Counted from the first letter of the stretch, positions 1 to 6,535 are shown. The stretch: 7,522 bases of DNA from Saprospiraceae bacterium (GCA_013001805.1 JABDLW010000747.1:1-7522), one strand, 5' to 3'. Notes: a model not told the origin generated them from the sequence alone. Numbers and translations: made by a program.

Positions 1-1452
1 TTAAATAGCCTGGAGGTTATTGAGACCGCATCCGAATATATAGCCAACCGGGAAGGAAAAGACCGGCCAGTTTTTGGTGGGGTAAAAGTAGTGGATCTAC
101 CCCCAGATACAAGGATGGAGGCGGCCAGCAAACTGGCTCCAATTTTACGGGGTTTGTGTTCCAGTGAACAGCGCATGATTGGTCATTTTACCGATGATGC
201 AAAGGTCTTGCAGTTTATTAATTCCAATGATTTAGAAAAATTGGCACCATTGGGTACTTCTTGTCCGGATCACTTTTTACGGACTAAAATCAAACCACTG
301 GTTATATCGCTGGATCAGGAAACGGATTTTGGAGAAGCAAGTGCGCTGACTGAAAAGCTTGAACCCTTATTTGCCCAGTATCGCGATGATTACAAGAATT
401 ATTACGAAACATGCAAGCGTGACACCAGCCCTCCGATGCGTGATCCAAATCCGGTGGTCATCTTGTGTCCGGGAATTGGCATGTTTACTTTTGCGAAAGA
501 TAAACAGACAGCCCGGGTGGCGGCCGAGTTTTATATCAATGCCATTAATGTAATGCGAGGGGCAGAAGCCATAACTTCCTATACCGCCTTGCCCCGGCAA
601 GAAGCTTTCGATATCGAATATTGGTTGTTGGAGGAGGCAAAATTGCAACGTCAACCAAAGGAAAAACCTCTATCACGGAAAGTAGCATTGATCACGGGTG
701 CTGCCGGTGGAATCGGCAAAGCTATTGCTGATAAATTGGCAATGGAGGGAGCCAATATTGTCCTAACGGATCTGAATGAAGATTCATTGACACTGGCAAC
801 CAAGGATTTTAAGAAAGATGTCGCCACCTATGCTGTTTGTGATGTGACAGATGACAAGTCAATTGAGCACGCATATGACAAAGCTTGCCTGGCGTTTGGA
901 GGAGTGGACATTATCGTACATAGTGCGGGACTGGCCATTTCAAAATCACTGGACGACACCTCCCTCAAGGACTGGGATTTACTACAAGATGTATTGGTAA
1001 AAGGCCAGTTCCTCATCAGCAAAATAGGAGTGGAGTTATTACGAAAGCAAAATTTGGGGGGAGATATTGTGAACATTGCCAGTAAAAATGGTCTGGTGGC
1101 AGGACCGAATAACGTGGCCTACGGATCTGCCAAGGCAGCTCAACAGCACATGACCAGACTGCTGGCAGCGGAGTTGGGTCCGGAAAAAATCAGAGTAAAT
1201 ACGGTAAATCCTGATGGTGTCATCGTTGGTAGCAAGATTTGGGAAGGTGCCTGGGCTGAGGGGAGAGCCAAAGCCAACAAGATCTCAGTGGAGGAGTTGC
1301 CGGCTTTTTATGCAAAGAGAAATTTGATGAATGAAATTATTTTGCCCGAAGATATTGCCAATGCAGTCTTTGCACTCACGGCGATTTTGGATAAAAGCAC
1401 CGGAAATATGATTAATGTGGATGGCGGCATGGCAAATTCATTTGTTCGCTGA
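1..1452 (+). CDS. Bifunctional rhamnulose-1-phosphate aldolase / short-chain dehydrogenase (5' partial)
   Basis: The frame is open from base 1, so the gene enters from outside the window; 483 codons and a TGA stop are visible, and about 200 N-terminal residues are missing if it has the roughly 700-residue length I recall for the family. In this family a class II aldolase splits L-rhamnulose 1-phosphate into DHAP and L-lactaldehyde, and a fused NAD-dependent dehydrogenase oxidises the aldehyde to lactate, in the cytoplasm. The aldolase end shows the family-typical CPDHFLRTKIKPL (bases 262-300) and GIGMFTFAKDKQTARV (475-522). The dehydrogenase follows: cofactor loop TGAAGGIG (694-717), acidic CDVTDD (838-855), HSAG in place of NNAG (919-930), catalytic Ser (1081), Tyr (1120) and Lys (1132) as S-x12-YxxxK. 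The Asn usual before the active site seems replaced (VLVKG, 991-1005). A GTG at 91 is not the start. The final 19 codons belong to a tandem repeat. Fuculose phosphate is a possible alternative substrate. Confidence 0.9.
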   Translation, partial: LNSLEVIETASEYIANREGKDRPVFGGVKVVDLPPDTRMEAASKLAPILRGLCSSEQRMIGHFTDDAKVLQFINSNDLEKLAPLGTSCPDHFLRTKIKPLVISLDQETDFGEASALTEKLEPLFAQYRDDYKNYYETCKRDTSPPMRDPNPVVILCPGIGMFTFAKDKQTARVAAEFYINAINVMRGAEAITSYTALPRQEAFDIEYWLLEEAKLQRQPKEKPLSRKVALITGAAGGIGKAIADKLAMEGANIVLTDLNEDSLTLATKDFKKDVATYAVCDVTDDKSIEHAYDKACLAFGGVDIIVHSAGLAISKSLDDTSLKDWDLLQDVLVKGQFLISKIGVELLRKQNLGGDIVNIASKNGLVAGPNNVAYGSAKAAQQHMTRLLAAELGPEKIRVNTVNPDGVIVGSKIWEGAWAEGRAKANKISVEELPAFYAKRNLMNEIILPEDIANAVFALTAILDKSTGNMINVDGGMANSFVR

Positions 1453-1500
1453 TTTTTAGGTGGTCTAAGCGGGTGGACCTCCCTTTAGGTATAGAGGACG

Positions 1501-1605
1501 AGCACGGGAAATATGATTAATGTGGATGGCAGCGTGGCAAGTTCATTTTGTACCCTGATTTTTAGGTGGTCTAAGTGGTGGACCTCCCATAGGGGATAGA
1601 GGGCG
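1501..1605 (+). repeat. Repeat unit R2, degenerate copy of the gene tail
   Basis: A 105-bp unit directly abutting R1 and starting in the same reading phase. It would read STGNMINVDGS before an inserted T in the TTCATTTTG stretch breaks the frame. Its other coding differences from R1 change amino acids (Gly to Ser, Met to Val, Asn to Ser), so this copy looks relaxed. The TGA equivalent to the gene stop is at 1556-1558. Confidence 0.85.
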
Positions 1606-1614
1606 TACATAGGA

Positions 1615-1622
1615 AATATGAT
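1615..1622 (+). repeat. Left 8-bp target-site duplication
   Basis: AATATGAT directly before the left inverted repeat, identical to 2139-2146. The same bases occur once within R1 and once within R2, as expected of an unoccupied target. Confidence 0.85.
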
Positions 1623-1646
1623 AGTTCTTGCACATATTTAGTGGGT
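1623..1646 (+). repeat. Left terminal inverted repeat of the MITE-like element
   Basis: AGTTCT, then TGCA, then CATATTTAGTGGGT. It matches the reverse complement of the right end at 19 of 24 positions, with the mismatches confined to the first base and the 4-bp block. Confidence 0.85.
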
Positions 1647-1764
1647 AATTATAAAAAAGGGGAATTAATTTGACAGTCAATTTTATTAAAATAGAAGAGA
1701 ATGGACTTAGACCTTATGGTGGACAAACAATAGGTAAACTACGGTACCAATGAGCAATGTCGGC

Positions 1765-2012
1765 CTACAGGGGTGCGGAGCGCGCCTCCAAATGGACCTT
1801 GAATTATGACCTTATCAGCCTGTAGCTCAGCGGTGCGGAGAAGAAGCAATCAGCGAAGAGAGGCTCCACCATCGAAGAAGAAAAGGATGAAGCAGCCAGG
1901 TAGCCGAACGGCTCTGATTGTGCGAGGCGGTGGGCAAGAGCGTACAGGGTGTTAGGTTATCATTCAAAGTCTTGCCCGCCCGGCATGAATGCCGATTCGG
2001 ACGGGATTTTTT
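1765..2012 (+). ncRNA. Possible structured RNA inside the MITE-like element
   Basis: This interior stretch contains a chain of inverted repeats: CTACAGG (1765-1771) with CCTGTAG (1819-1825), AGCCG-AA-CGGCT (1902-1913), and GGGCAAGA (1932-1939) with TCTTGCCC (1970-1977). It ends at a terminator-like hairpin and a T-run. A 9-base word GGTGCGGAG occurs at 1772-1780 and 1832-1840. No long reading frame explains it. I recognise no known RNA family, and no convincing promoter is visible upstream, so this is a candidate only. Confidence 0.25.
1975..2012 (+). terminator. Rho-independent-terminator-like hairpin within the MITE-like element
   Basis: The outer arms CCCGCCC (1975-1981) and GGACGGG (1999-2005) pair with one mismatch, the inner arms GGCAT (1982-1986) and ATGCC (1989-1993) pair exactly, and a 5-base bulge lies on the 3' side. 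Six T residues follow at 2007-2012. Its first three bases overlap the 3' arm of the preceding inverted repeat (1970-1977), so the two structures may compete. Confidence 0.5.
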
Positions 2013-2016
2013 GCTA

Positions 2017-2066
2017 GCTTTTTGATCAAGCCTGCCTGAATGACTTCAGTCGGGCAGGCAAAAAGC
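2017..2066. repeat. Long imperfect palindrome (stem-loop) within the MITE-like element
   Basis: Outer arms GCTTTTT (2017-2023) and AAAAAGC (2060-2066) enclose inner arms GCCTGCCTGA (2030-2039) and TCGGGCAGGC (2050-2059), which pair over 10 positions with one G-T, leaving a 10-base loop. Six bases (2024-2029) bulge on one side. No T-run follows it on either strand, so a terminator role is less clear than for the neighbouring hairpin. It resembles the GC-rich dispersed palindromes seen in Bacteroidota intergenic regions; that comparison is from memory. Confidence 0.6.
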
Positions 2067-2114
2067 GAAAAGAAATAATAATTAATTTTAATGAGGACCA
2101 TGCATCTTTTGGGC

Positions 2115-2138
2115 ACCCACTAAATATGAATGAGAACC
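2115..2138 (-). repeat. Right terminal inverted repeat of the MITE-like element
   Basis: On the minus strand it reads GGTTCT, then CATT, then CATATTTAGTGGGT. The GG tip is closer to what I recall of ISL3-type ends than the AG at the left end, which may have mutated. Confidence 0.85.
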
Positions 2139-2146
2139 AATATGAT
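2139..2146 (+). repeat. Right 8-bp target-site duplication
   Basis: AATATGAT directly after the right inverted repeat, followed by TAATGTGGATGG, which continues the interrupted R3 unit. Confidence 0.85.
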
Positions 2147-2233
2147 TAATGTGGATGGTGGAACGGCAAATTCATTTGTACGCTGATTTTTAGGTCGTGT
2201 AAGCGATTGGACTCCCTTTAGGGATCGAGGGCG
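2139..2233 (+). repeat. Right part of repeat unit R3, after the inserted element
   Basis: This continues the unit that begins at 1606. Joined to 1606-1622 without the second target duplicate (2139-2146) it gives a 104-bp unit. The coding-derived part still reads GNMINVDGGTANSFVR and then stop; of four visible codon differences from the true gene end, three are synonymous. Confidence 0.85.
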
Positions 2234-2338
2234 AGCATAGGAAAAATGATTATTGTGGATATTGGCATGGCAAATTCTTTTGTGCGTTGATTTTTAGGTG
2301 GTCTAAGTGGGTGGACCTCCCTTTAGGGATAGAGGGCG
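2234..2338 (+). repeat. Repeat unit R4
   Basis: A complete 105-bp unit. Its coding-derived part reads GKMIIVDIGMANSFVR and then TGA at 2288-2290; the last codons (Ser, Val, Arg) differ from the gene only at third positions. The untranslated 48 bp (2291-2338) match those of R1 except at 3 positions, the best-preserved pair in the array. Confidence 0.85.
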
Positions 2339-2392
2339 AGCACAGGAATGTGGATATTGGCATGGCAAATTTTAGTACGCTGATTTTTAGGT
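2339..2392 (+). repeat. Truncated terminal repeat unit R5
   Basis: The last copy has lost about 10 bp after AGCACAGGA and 2 bp near its end, and similarity stops shortly after TGATTTTTAGGT at 2381-2392. It shares the GATATTGGC variant with R4. The exact right border of the array is uncertain by a few bases. Confidence 0.7.
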
Positions 2393-2410
2393 ATTAAGCG
2401 GTAATTTATT

Positions 2411-2448
2411 TTTGGCCGTAAATCCATCATTAATCGTCCATCTATTTG
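2411..2448 (+). promoter_or_regulatory. Weak candidate Bacteroidota-type promoter before the lyase gene
   Basis: TCTATTTG at 2441-2448 matches the Bacteroidota -7 pattern TAnnTTTG at all fixed positions but one. The nearest upstream TTTG (2411-2414) is 26 bases away, more than the usual spacing of about 20, so only the -7 box is suggestive. The rest of 2393-2506 shows no repeat or gene. The ATG at 2507 follows a purine-rich GGTAAAGAAAAG but no clear Shine-Dalgarno sequence. Confidence 0.2.
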
Positions 2449-2506
2449 GATAATCGGTACCAGGTAAAAGGAACTAAATCATGATTTGATCCGGTAAAGA
2501 AAAGTT

Positions 2507-4375
2507 ATGAAATGTATTTTCCTCAAGCTGGTCCTTCTGTTTTTCATCAGCCTCGCGTCGGTATACATGGCTGCTCAGATCAGTTCAGAAATGGACTTAC
2601 ATAAATTGGAAAACCCTATTACTGCCCAGTACCTAAGAGAACATTTATCTCCAGAGGATTCCAAATTATTTTTGACACCTGATGGTGAGCGGCGGCTGCG
2701 GGAAAAGCTCAAATCGGATTTGCGGGTCCAGAGGTACTTCTCTTATCTCAAAGATGAAGCTGCAGAGATCCTAAATGAACCTTTGCTAAAGAGAGAATTG
2801 GAGGGATTCCGGCTCCTTTTTGTGTCGCGGGATATGGTACAAAGGATGAGTATACTTTGTATGTTATACCGTCTGCAGGAAAATTCACAGATCTTGGATC
2901 GGATAAATGATGAATTGTTGGCCGTCTGCGATTTCAAAGATTGGAACCCTCAACATTTTCTGGATGTGGCCGAAATGTCTTTCGCTGTGGCATTAGCTGT
3001 TGATTGGGTGGGAAAAGCTCTGCCCAAGGAAACATTACACATGGCCAAGCAGTCCCTGATTGAAAAAGGTATTTTGCCTGGTTTCAATACGAGTGAAAAA
3101 AGAATGTTTTGGATAGATGGATCCAACAATTGGAATGCGGTGTGCCATGGAGGTTTGGTTGCGGCCGCGCTTGTGATAGCTGATATTGATCCGGAACTCG
3201 CAGCAAAAACCATCTCCCGGGCATTGGAAAAGCTACCCAACTCACTTAAAGAATACGCGCCAGACGGAATCTATCCGGAGGGCCCTACTTATTGGGGCTA
3301 TGGCACGGCCTATACAATAATAGCGGCATCGGCATTAAATAGTGCTTTGGGAACCGATTTTGGAATAACCCAGAGTCCCGGTTTTATGGAAAGTGCCCTT
3401 TTCCGGTTGCAAGCCACAGCTCCATCTGGCAACTTTTTCAATTTTGCCGATTCTGGAGACAGTAATAATGGTAGTGGTTCCCTTTTAATGACTTGGTTTG
3501 CTGCCCAGACTGGTGATGGCCTATTTTTTGACCAGATCTTTTTTGATGACCCTAATAATGCCGGCAGATTTGCTGGATTGGGACTGATTTGGCTCTCGCA
3601 ATATGAGCAGCAGAAAGTTAGCAAGCTACCACTCCTTTGGTGCGGGAAAGGTGTCAATCCGGTTGCTGTTTTCCGGAACGAAGAAAATGATCCGAGACAA
3701 TTCTATCTCGGTGTTAAAGGCGGAAAGGCTCATCTCAGTCACGGAAATATGGATGCTGGCTCATTTGTGTTTGATTTAAATGGCGTCCGATGGGTAGTTG
3801 ATCCGGGCAATCAAAGGTACTATCTGCTAAATAAAATCGGATTTAATTTGGCTGGGCATTGTCAAGATTGCCCGCGATGGACTTTGTTGACCAAGCAGAA
3901 TCAGGGGCACAATACCATTACTGTAAACGAGACACTATTTAATGTAGATGGATTTGCACCTATAACAAAATTTGAAGAGGGAGGGAAACCCTATGCAACA
4001 ATTGATTTAACGGACCTATATTTTGGTAATGTTGATCACTTAGAACGAAAATTTAGCAAGGAAAGTGGTCGTTCGATCTTGATCGAGGATTTCTTTGTCA
4101 TAAATGATTCTACACAAAGTATTACCTGGGGACTGATGACCGTAGCAGACATAAAAATAGTCGAAGATGGTGCTATTCTAATGCAGGAAAATGAAGAGTT
4201 GAAGCTCACTATTTTATCACCAGACGATGTTAAGATTTCCATAGTTGCATTAGATCCGCCTCCAATGGAAATTGATAAGAAAATCGAAAAACTGAAGAGG
4301 ATCGAAATTAGAATTCCGGCTTATACGATAAATGAAGGCGAAGGTCGCATCAAGGTAAGATTGTCGGGAGAATAG
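2507..4375 (+). CDS. Secreted heparinase II/III-family polysaccharide lyase
   Basis: A 622-residue protein likely to cleave an acidic glycan by beta-elimination outside the cytoplasm. Residues 1-23 form a signal peptide (K7, hydrophobic 8-20, likely cleavage after MAA). Residues about 60-330 are helical and fit the alpha/alpha toroid, with the family-like NNWNAVCHGG (207-216) and PDGIYPEGPTYWGYG (252-266), where E258 and Y262 are candidate catalytic residues. The C-terminal beta part from about 380 holds SHGNMDAGSFVFDLNG (411-426), WVVDPG (429-434) and GHNTITVNE (467-475). By analogy with heparinase II, H412 would be catalytic and D432 and H468 metal ligands; the second His of the usual HxH is Asn414 here. 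The DUF5060 lipoprotein gene follows 125 bp later and may share its transcript. The substrate cannot be told from sequence; the rhamnose-type enzyme upstream only hints at a deoxysugar-containing glycan. Confidence 0.88.
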   Translation: MKCIFLKLVLLFFISLASVYMAAQISSEMDLHKLENPITAQYLREHLSPEDSKLFLTPDGERRLREKLKSDLRVQRYFSYLKDEAAEILNEPLLKRELEGFRLLFVSRDMVQRMSILCMLYRLQENSQILDRINDELLAVCDFKDWNPQHFLDVAEMSFAVALAVDWVGKALPKETLHMAKQSLIEKGILPGFNTSEKRMFWIDGSNNWNAVCHGGLVAAALVIADIDPELAAKTISRALEKLPNSLKEYAPDGIYPEGPTYWGYGTAYTIIAASALNSALGTDFGITQSPGFMESALFRLQATAPSGNFFNFADSGDSNNGSGSLLMTWFAAQTGDGLFFDQIFFDDPNNAGRFAGLGLIWLSQYEQQKVSKLPLLWCGKGVNPVAVFRNEENDPRQFYLGVKGGKAHLSHGNMDAGSFVFDLNGVRWVVDPGNQRYYLLNKIGFNLAGHCQDCPRWTLLTKQNQGHNTITVNETLFNVDGFAPITKFEEGGKPYATIDLTDLYFGNVDHLERKFSKESGRSILIEDFFVINDSTQSITWGLMTVADIKIVEDGAILMQENEELKLTILSPDDVKISIVALDPPPMEIDKKIEKLKRIEIRIPAYTINEGEGRIKVRLSGE

Positions 4376-4500
4376 ATTGAAAGAATTATATTAATTATTA
4401 CTGAAGCAAATTAAGATTGGAAACAAAGTCCCGTATGATATGCCTAAGCCACATTTTGTACCAAATGAAAATTCACATTAAAAATTCCCGCACAATTAAA

Positions 4501-6366
4501 ATGGAAATGAAATACAATGTACTCCCCTTTTATCTGGCAATGGCTTTTGTCGCGGGGGTGGGATTAAGTGGTTGCGGAAGTCAGAGTGAACCAGAAATCC
4601 GCGGCGAACTTAAGAAATGGCACCGGGTTGAAATTGTATTTGATGGACCCAATTCCAACGAATTGGCCGAAGATAATCCCTTCTTGAATTACCGTCTCGA
4701 TGTGGCTTTTCGGTGTGGAGGCAAAGAATATATGGTGCCTGGTTTTTTTGCCGCTGATGGCAATGCTGCCGAAACCAGTGCTGCCTCCGGCAGTAAGTGG
4801 GTCGTGCGTTTCACTCCCGATCAAACGGGCTTATGGAATTATTATGTCTCATTTAAGAGTGGTTCAAATATTTCTGTAACTGAGATGGACGACGCGGTGA
4901 CTAGTGCTGGATTTATGGATGGATTTGCCGGTAGTTTCACAATTGAAGAAACCGATAAAAGTGGGAGAGATAACCGGGCTCAGGGTAGATTAAACTATAT
5001 GGGAGAACCATATCTGCAATACGCTGAGACGGGCAAGTACTTCATCAAAGTAGGCGTAGATGCACCGGAAAATTTACTTGCGTTTGATGATATAGATGCC
5101 ACTCCCGATGTTTTTGAACTGAGAAAAAATTGGGAGCCCCACCAAAAAGATTTTGACCAATCCGCAGCTGAATTGACCTGGCAAGATGGAAAAGGTAAAA
5201 ACCTAATGGGAGCTATAAACTATCTGGCCTCCGAAGAATTGAATGTATTTTCTTTCCTCACTTTTAATGTAGACGGCGATGACCGGAATATTTTTCCTCA
5301 CCTATTGAAAGTGTCTGAGTCAGACTACGTAGAATATGCTAACGAGAAGAAAAATGTCGAAGCCTGGATGTCTAAATTCCACAATACCAGGTTTGATATT
5401 TCGAAACTGGAGCAGTGGGAACGCATTTTTGAATATGCAGAGACAAAAGGTATGTTTTTACACTTTAAGACGCACGAAACTGAAACGGACCACTTAATGG
5501 ACAATGGAGCATTTGGAACGGAGGGGAAATTGTATTATCGAGAACTACTTGCCAGATTTGGGCATCATCTGGCCATGAACTGGAATTTGGGTGAGGAGAA
5601 TAATCAACCGATCGATGAAGTAATAAAGGTGGCTAATTATGTATACAATCTGGATCCATATAAGCATCACCTGGTCATTCATACATTTCCGAATCAGGAT
5701 GACCGGTATGGTGAGCTTATCGGTGACCAATCTCCTCTCACTGGAGCATCACTTCAACTGAGTCATCCCGAATTTACTGATGTGCATGACCGGGTTTTGA
5801 AATGGAGAGAAAAGTCAGATTCCACTGGCAAACAGTGGGCACTGGCTGTAGATGAACCGGGCAAGGCGCAAATTGCTTTGTTACCTGATGCAGAGGATAT
5901 GGAGCACAATCTCGCTCGTTCTAATGCTTTATGGGGTACCCTGATGGCTGGCGGTTATGGCGTCGAATGGTATTTTGGCTATGCGAGTCCCCACTCAGAT
6001 TTAACCTGTCAGGATTTTAGGAGCAGAGACCTTTTCTGGGATCAGAATCGTTTTGCCTTAAATTTCTTTGAACAATATATTCCGTTTTGGGAAATGGAAC
6101 CGGCTGATGACTTATTAGGAGATTCGACCGGATATTGCTTTGCAAAAAAAGGTGAAGTCTATGTGATGTATATACCCATGCAAGCAGCGATCCCCACACT
6201 GGATTTGAGTGATGTAAATAAAGAATTTTCAGTCCATTGGTACGATCCGCGAAATGGCGGGGACCTTCAGACTGGCTCGATTCTGAAAGCAAGCGGAGGG
6301 AAAAAAGTAGATCTTGGTTCTCCACCGGATAAAAAAGAAAAAGATTGGGTAGTTCTGCTGCAGTGA
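4501..6366 (+). CDS. DUF5060-domain lipoprotein, putative glycoside hydrolase
   Basis: From the ATG at 4501 the protein has 621 residues; the frame is open back to a TTG at 4417, but only the 4501 (or 4507) start puts a lipoprotein signal at the N-terminus, with lipobox LSGC and Cys25. Residues about 38-120 match an Ig-like DUF5060 domain (WHRVEIVFDGPN, NPFLNYRLDVAF, PGFFAADG, RFTPDQTGLWNYYVSF). A barrel-like region follows, with NWNLGEEN (360-367) and ALAVDEPGKA (447-456); E365 or E366 as acid/base and E452 as nucleophile would suit a clan A-type hydrolase, by analogy only. The C-terminus (from about 575: VHWYDPRNGG, ending DWVVLLQ) resembles the small beta domain (Collagen_bind_2-like) that closes DUF4038 proteins. 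It is probably anchored in a membrane facing the periplasm or surface and helps the lyase next door. CAZy family and substrate are unknown to me. Confidence 0.82.
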   Translation: MEMKYNVLPFYLAMAFVAGVGLSGCGSQSEPEIRGELKKWHRVEIVFDGPNSNELAEDNPFLNYRLDVAFRCGGKEYMVPGFFAADGNAAETSAASGSKWVVRFTPDQTGLWNYYVSFKSGSNISVTEMDDAVTSAGFMDGFAGSFTIEETDKSGRDNRAQGRLNYMGEPYLQYAETGKYFIKVGVDAPENLLAFDDIDATPDVFELRKNWEPHQKDFDQSAAELTWQDGKGKNLMGAINYLASEELNVFSFLTFNVDGDDRNIFPHLLKVSESDYVEYANEKKNVEAWMSKFHNTRFDISKLEQWERIFEYAETKGMFLHFKTHETETDHLMDNGAFGTEGKLYYRELLARFGHHLAMNWNLGEENNQPIDEVIKVANYVYNLDPYKHHLVIHTFPNQDDRYGELIGDQSPLTGASLQLSHPEFTDVHDRVLKWREKSDSTGKQWALAVDEPGKAQIALLPDAEDMEHNLARSNALWGTLMAGGYGVEWYFGYASPHSDLTCQDFRSRDLFWDQNRFALNFFEQYIPFWEMEPADDLLGDSTGYCFAKKGEVYVMYIPMQAAIPTLDLSDVNKEFSVHWYDPRNGGDLQTGSILKASGGKKVDLGSPPDKKEKDWVVLLQ

Positions 6367-6435
6367 GATTAAATTATTTAGCTCCTTCAAAAAATTGAGA
6401 AAATCCGTCGCCCCCTTCAAATTTTGTTACGCTGA

Positions 6436-6447
6436 ATGATCGATCAT
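6436..6447. other. 12-bp perfect palindrome between the lipoprotein and phosphatase genes
   Basis: ATGATCGATCAT is self-complementary over 12 bases and lies 88 bp before the phosphatase start. It could be a small operator, but a single 12-mer may be chance. The rest of 6367-6535 is AT-rich; I see no convincing terminator or promoter there. Confidence 0.25.
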
Positions 6448-6535
6448 GAAAGGAACCGCTAAATAGCCAATAAAAATGCGATAATGATTTATTCTAGAAT
6501 TTAATAGTAATCCAAGTTGTTTAGAAATAATTAAA

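Larger units (their letters stand above)
1623..2138. mobile_element. Non-autonomous, MITE-like element of 516 bp, possibly related to the ISL3 family
   Basis: The element has 24-bp terminal inverted repeats (1623-1646 and 2115-2138): a 6-bp tip AGTTCT / GGTTCT, four unmatched bases, then a perfect 14-bp core CATATTTAGTGGGT. It is bounded by an exact 8-bp direct repeat AATATGAT (1615-1622 and 2139-2146). The site is the third copy of the tandem array, and uninterrupted copies R1 and R2 carry AATATGAT only once, which gives an internal empty-site control. No open frame of useful length, and so no transposase, is present, so it would need an enzyme supplied elsewhere. From memory, ISL3-family elements have tips like GGYTCTTT and make 8-bp duplications; this family link is inference. 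The interior is GC-richer than the AT-rich ends and carries several hairpins. Confidence 0.85.
1396..2392 (+). repeat. Tandem array of about 105 bp units made of the gene tail plus its downstream sequence (R1-R5, R3 interrupted)
   Basis: Five degenerate copies follow one another. R1 is 1396-1500 and includes the true end of the aldolase/dehydrogenase gene; R2 is 1501-1605; R3 is 1606-1622 joined to 2147-2233; R4 is 2234-2338; R5 is 2339 to about 2392 and is shortened. Each unit has a 57-58 bp part corresponding to the last 19 codons of the gene, ending in TGA (45 bp in R5), and a 47-48 bp untranslated part beginning TTTTTAGGT. R1 and R4 differ at 3 of 48 positions in the untranslated part but at about 10 of 57 in the coding-derived part. 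R2 has one extra T that shifts the frame. R4 and R5 share the variant GATATTGGC, so they are the closest relatives, as expected from stepwise tandem duplication. No start codon or ribosome site makes the copies separate genes. Confidence 0.9.

Noticed and set aside
91..93. GTG as a start codon for the first gene
   Set aside because: The frame is open to base 1 and the upstream codons read on as plausible protein; the family is much longer at its N-terminus, so the gene is cut by the window edge.
1669..1700. Promoter beginning TTGACA inside the element
   Set aside because: No acceptable -10 or TAnnTTTG box occurs at the proper spacing downstream.
1819..1834. tRNA-like D-arm string CCTGTAGCTCAGCGGT inside the element
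   Set aside because: No acceptor stem, anticodon arm or GGTTCGAATCC-like T-arm follows at the right distance.
2017..2066. Bidirectional terminator
   Set aside because: The stem-loop is strong, but no T-run follows it on either strand, so it is listed only as a palindrome.
1623..2138. Group II intron remnant, suggested by GTGCG words and dense hairpins
   Set aside because: No domain V-like hairpin or maturase frame is visible, and the inverted ends with an 8-bp target duplication point to DNA transposition.
1396..2392. CRISPR array
   Set aside because: The repeats are about 105 bp, directly abutting, degenerate and partly coding-derived, with no unique spacers and no cas genes.
2743..3657. 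Minus-strand open frames of 64-115 codons across the lyase gene
   Set aside because: They lie wholly within a well-supported + strand gene, show no recognisable domains and are typical antisense shadows.
4417..4500. TTG at 4417, or ATGs at 4435 and 4465, as the start of the DUF5060 protein
   Set aside because: These add a polar, charged extension before the hydrophobic segment and spoil the lipoprotein signal; the ATG at 4501 gives a normal one.
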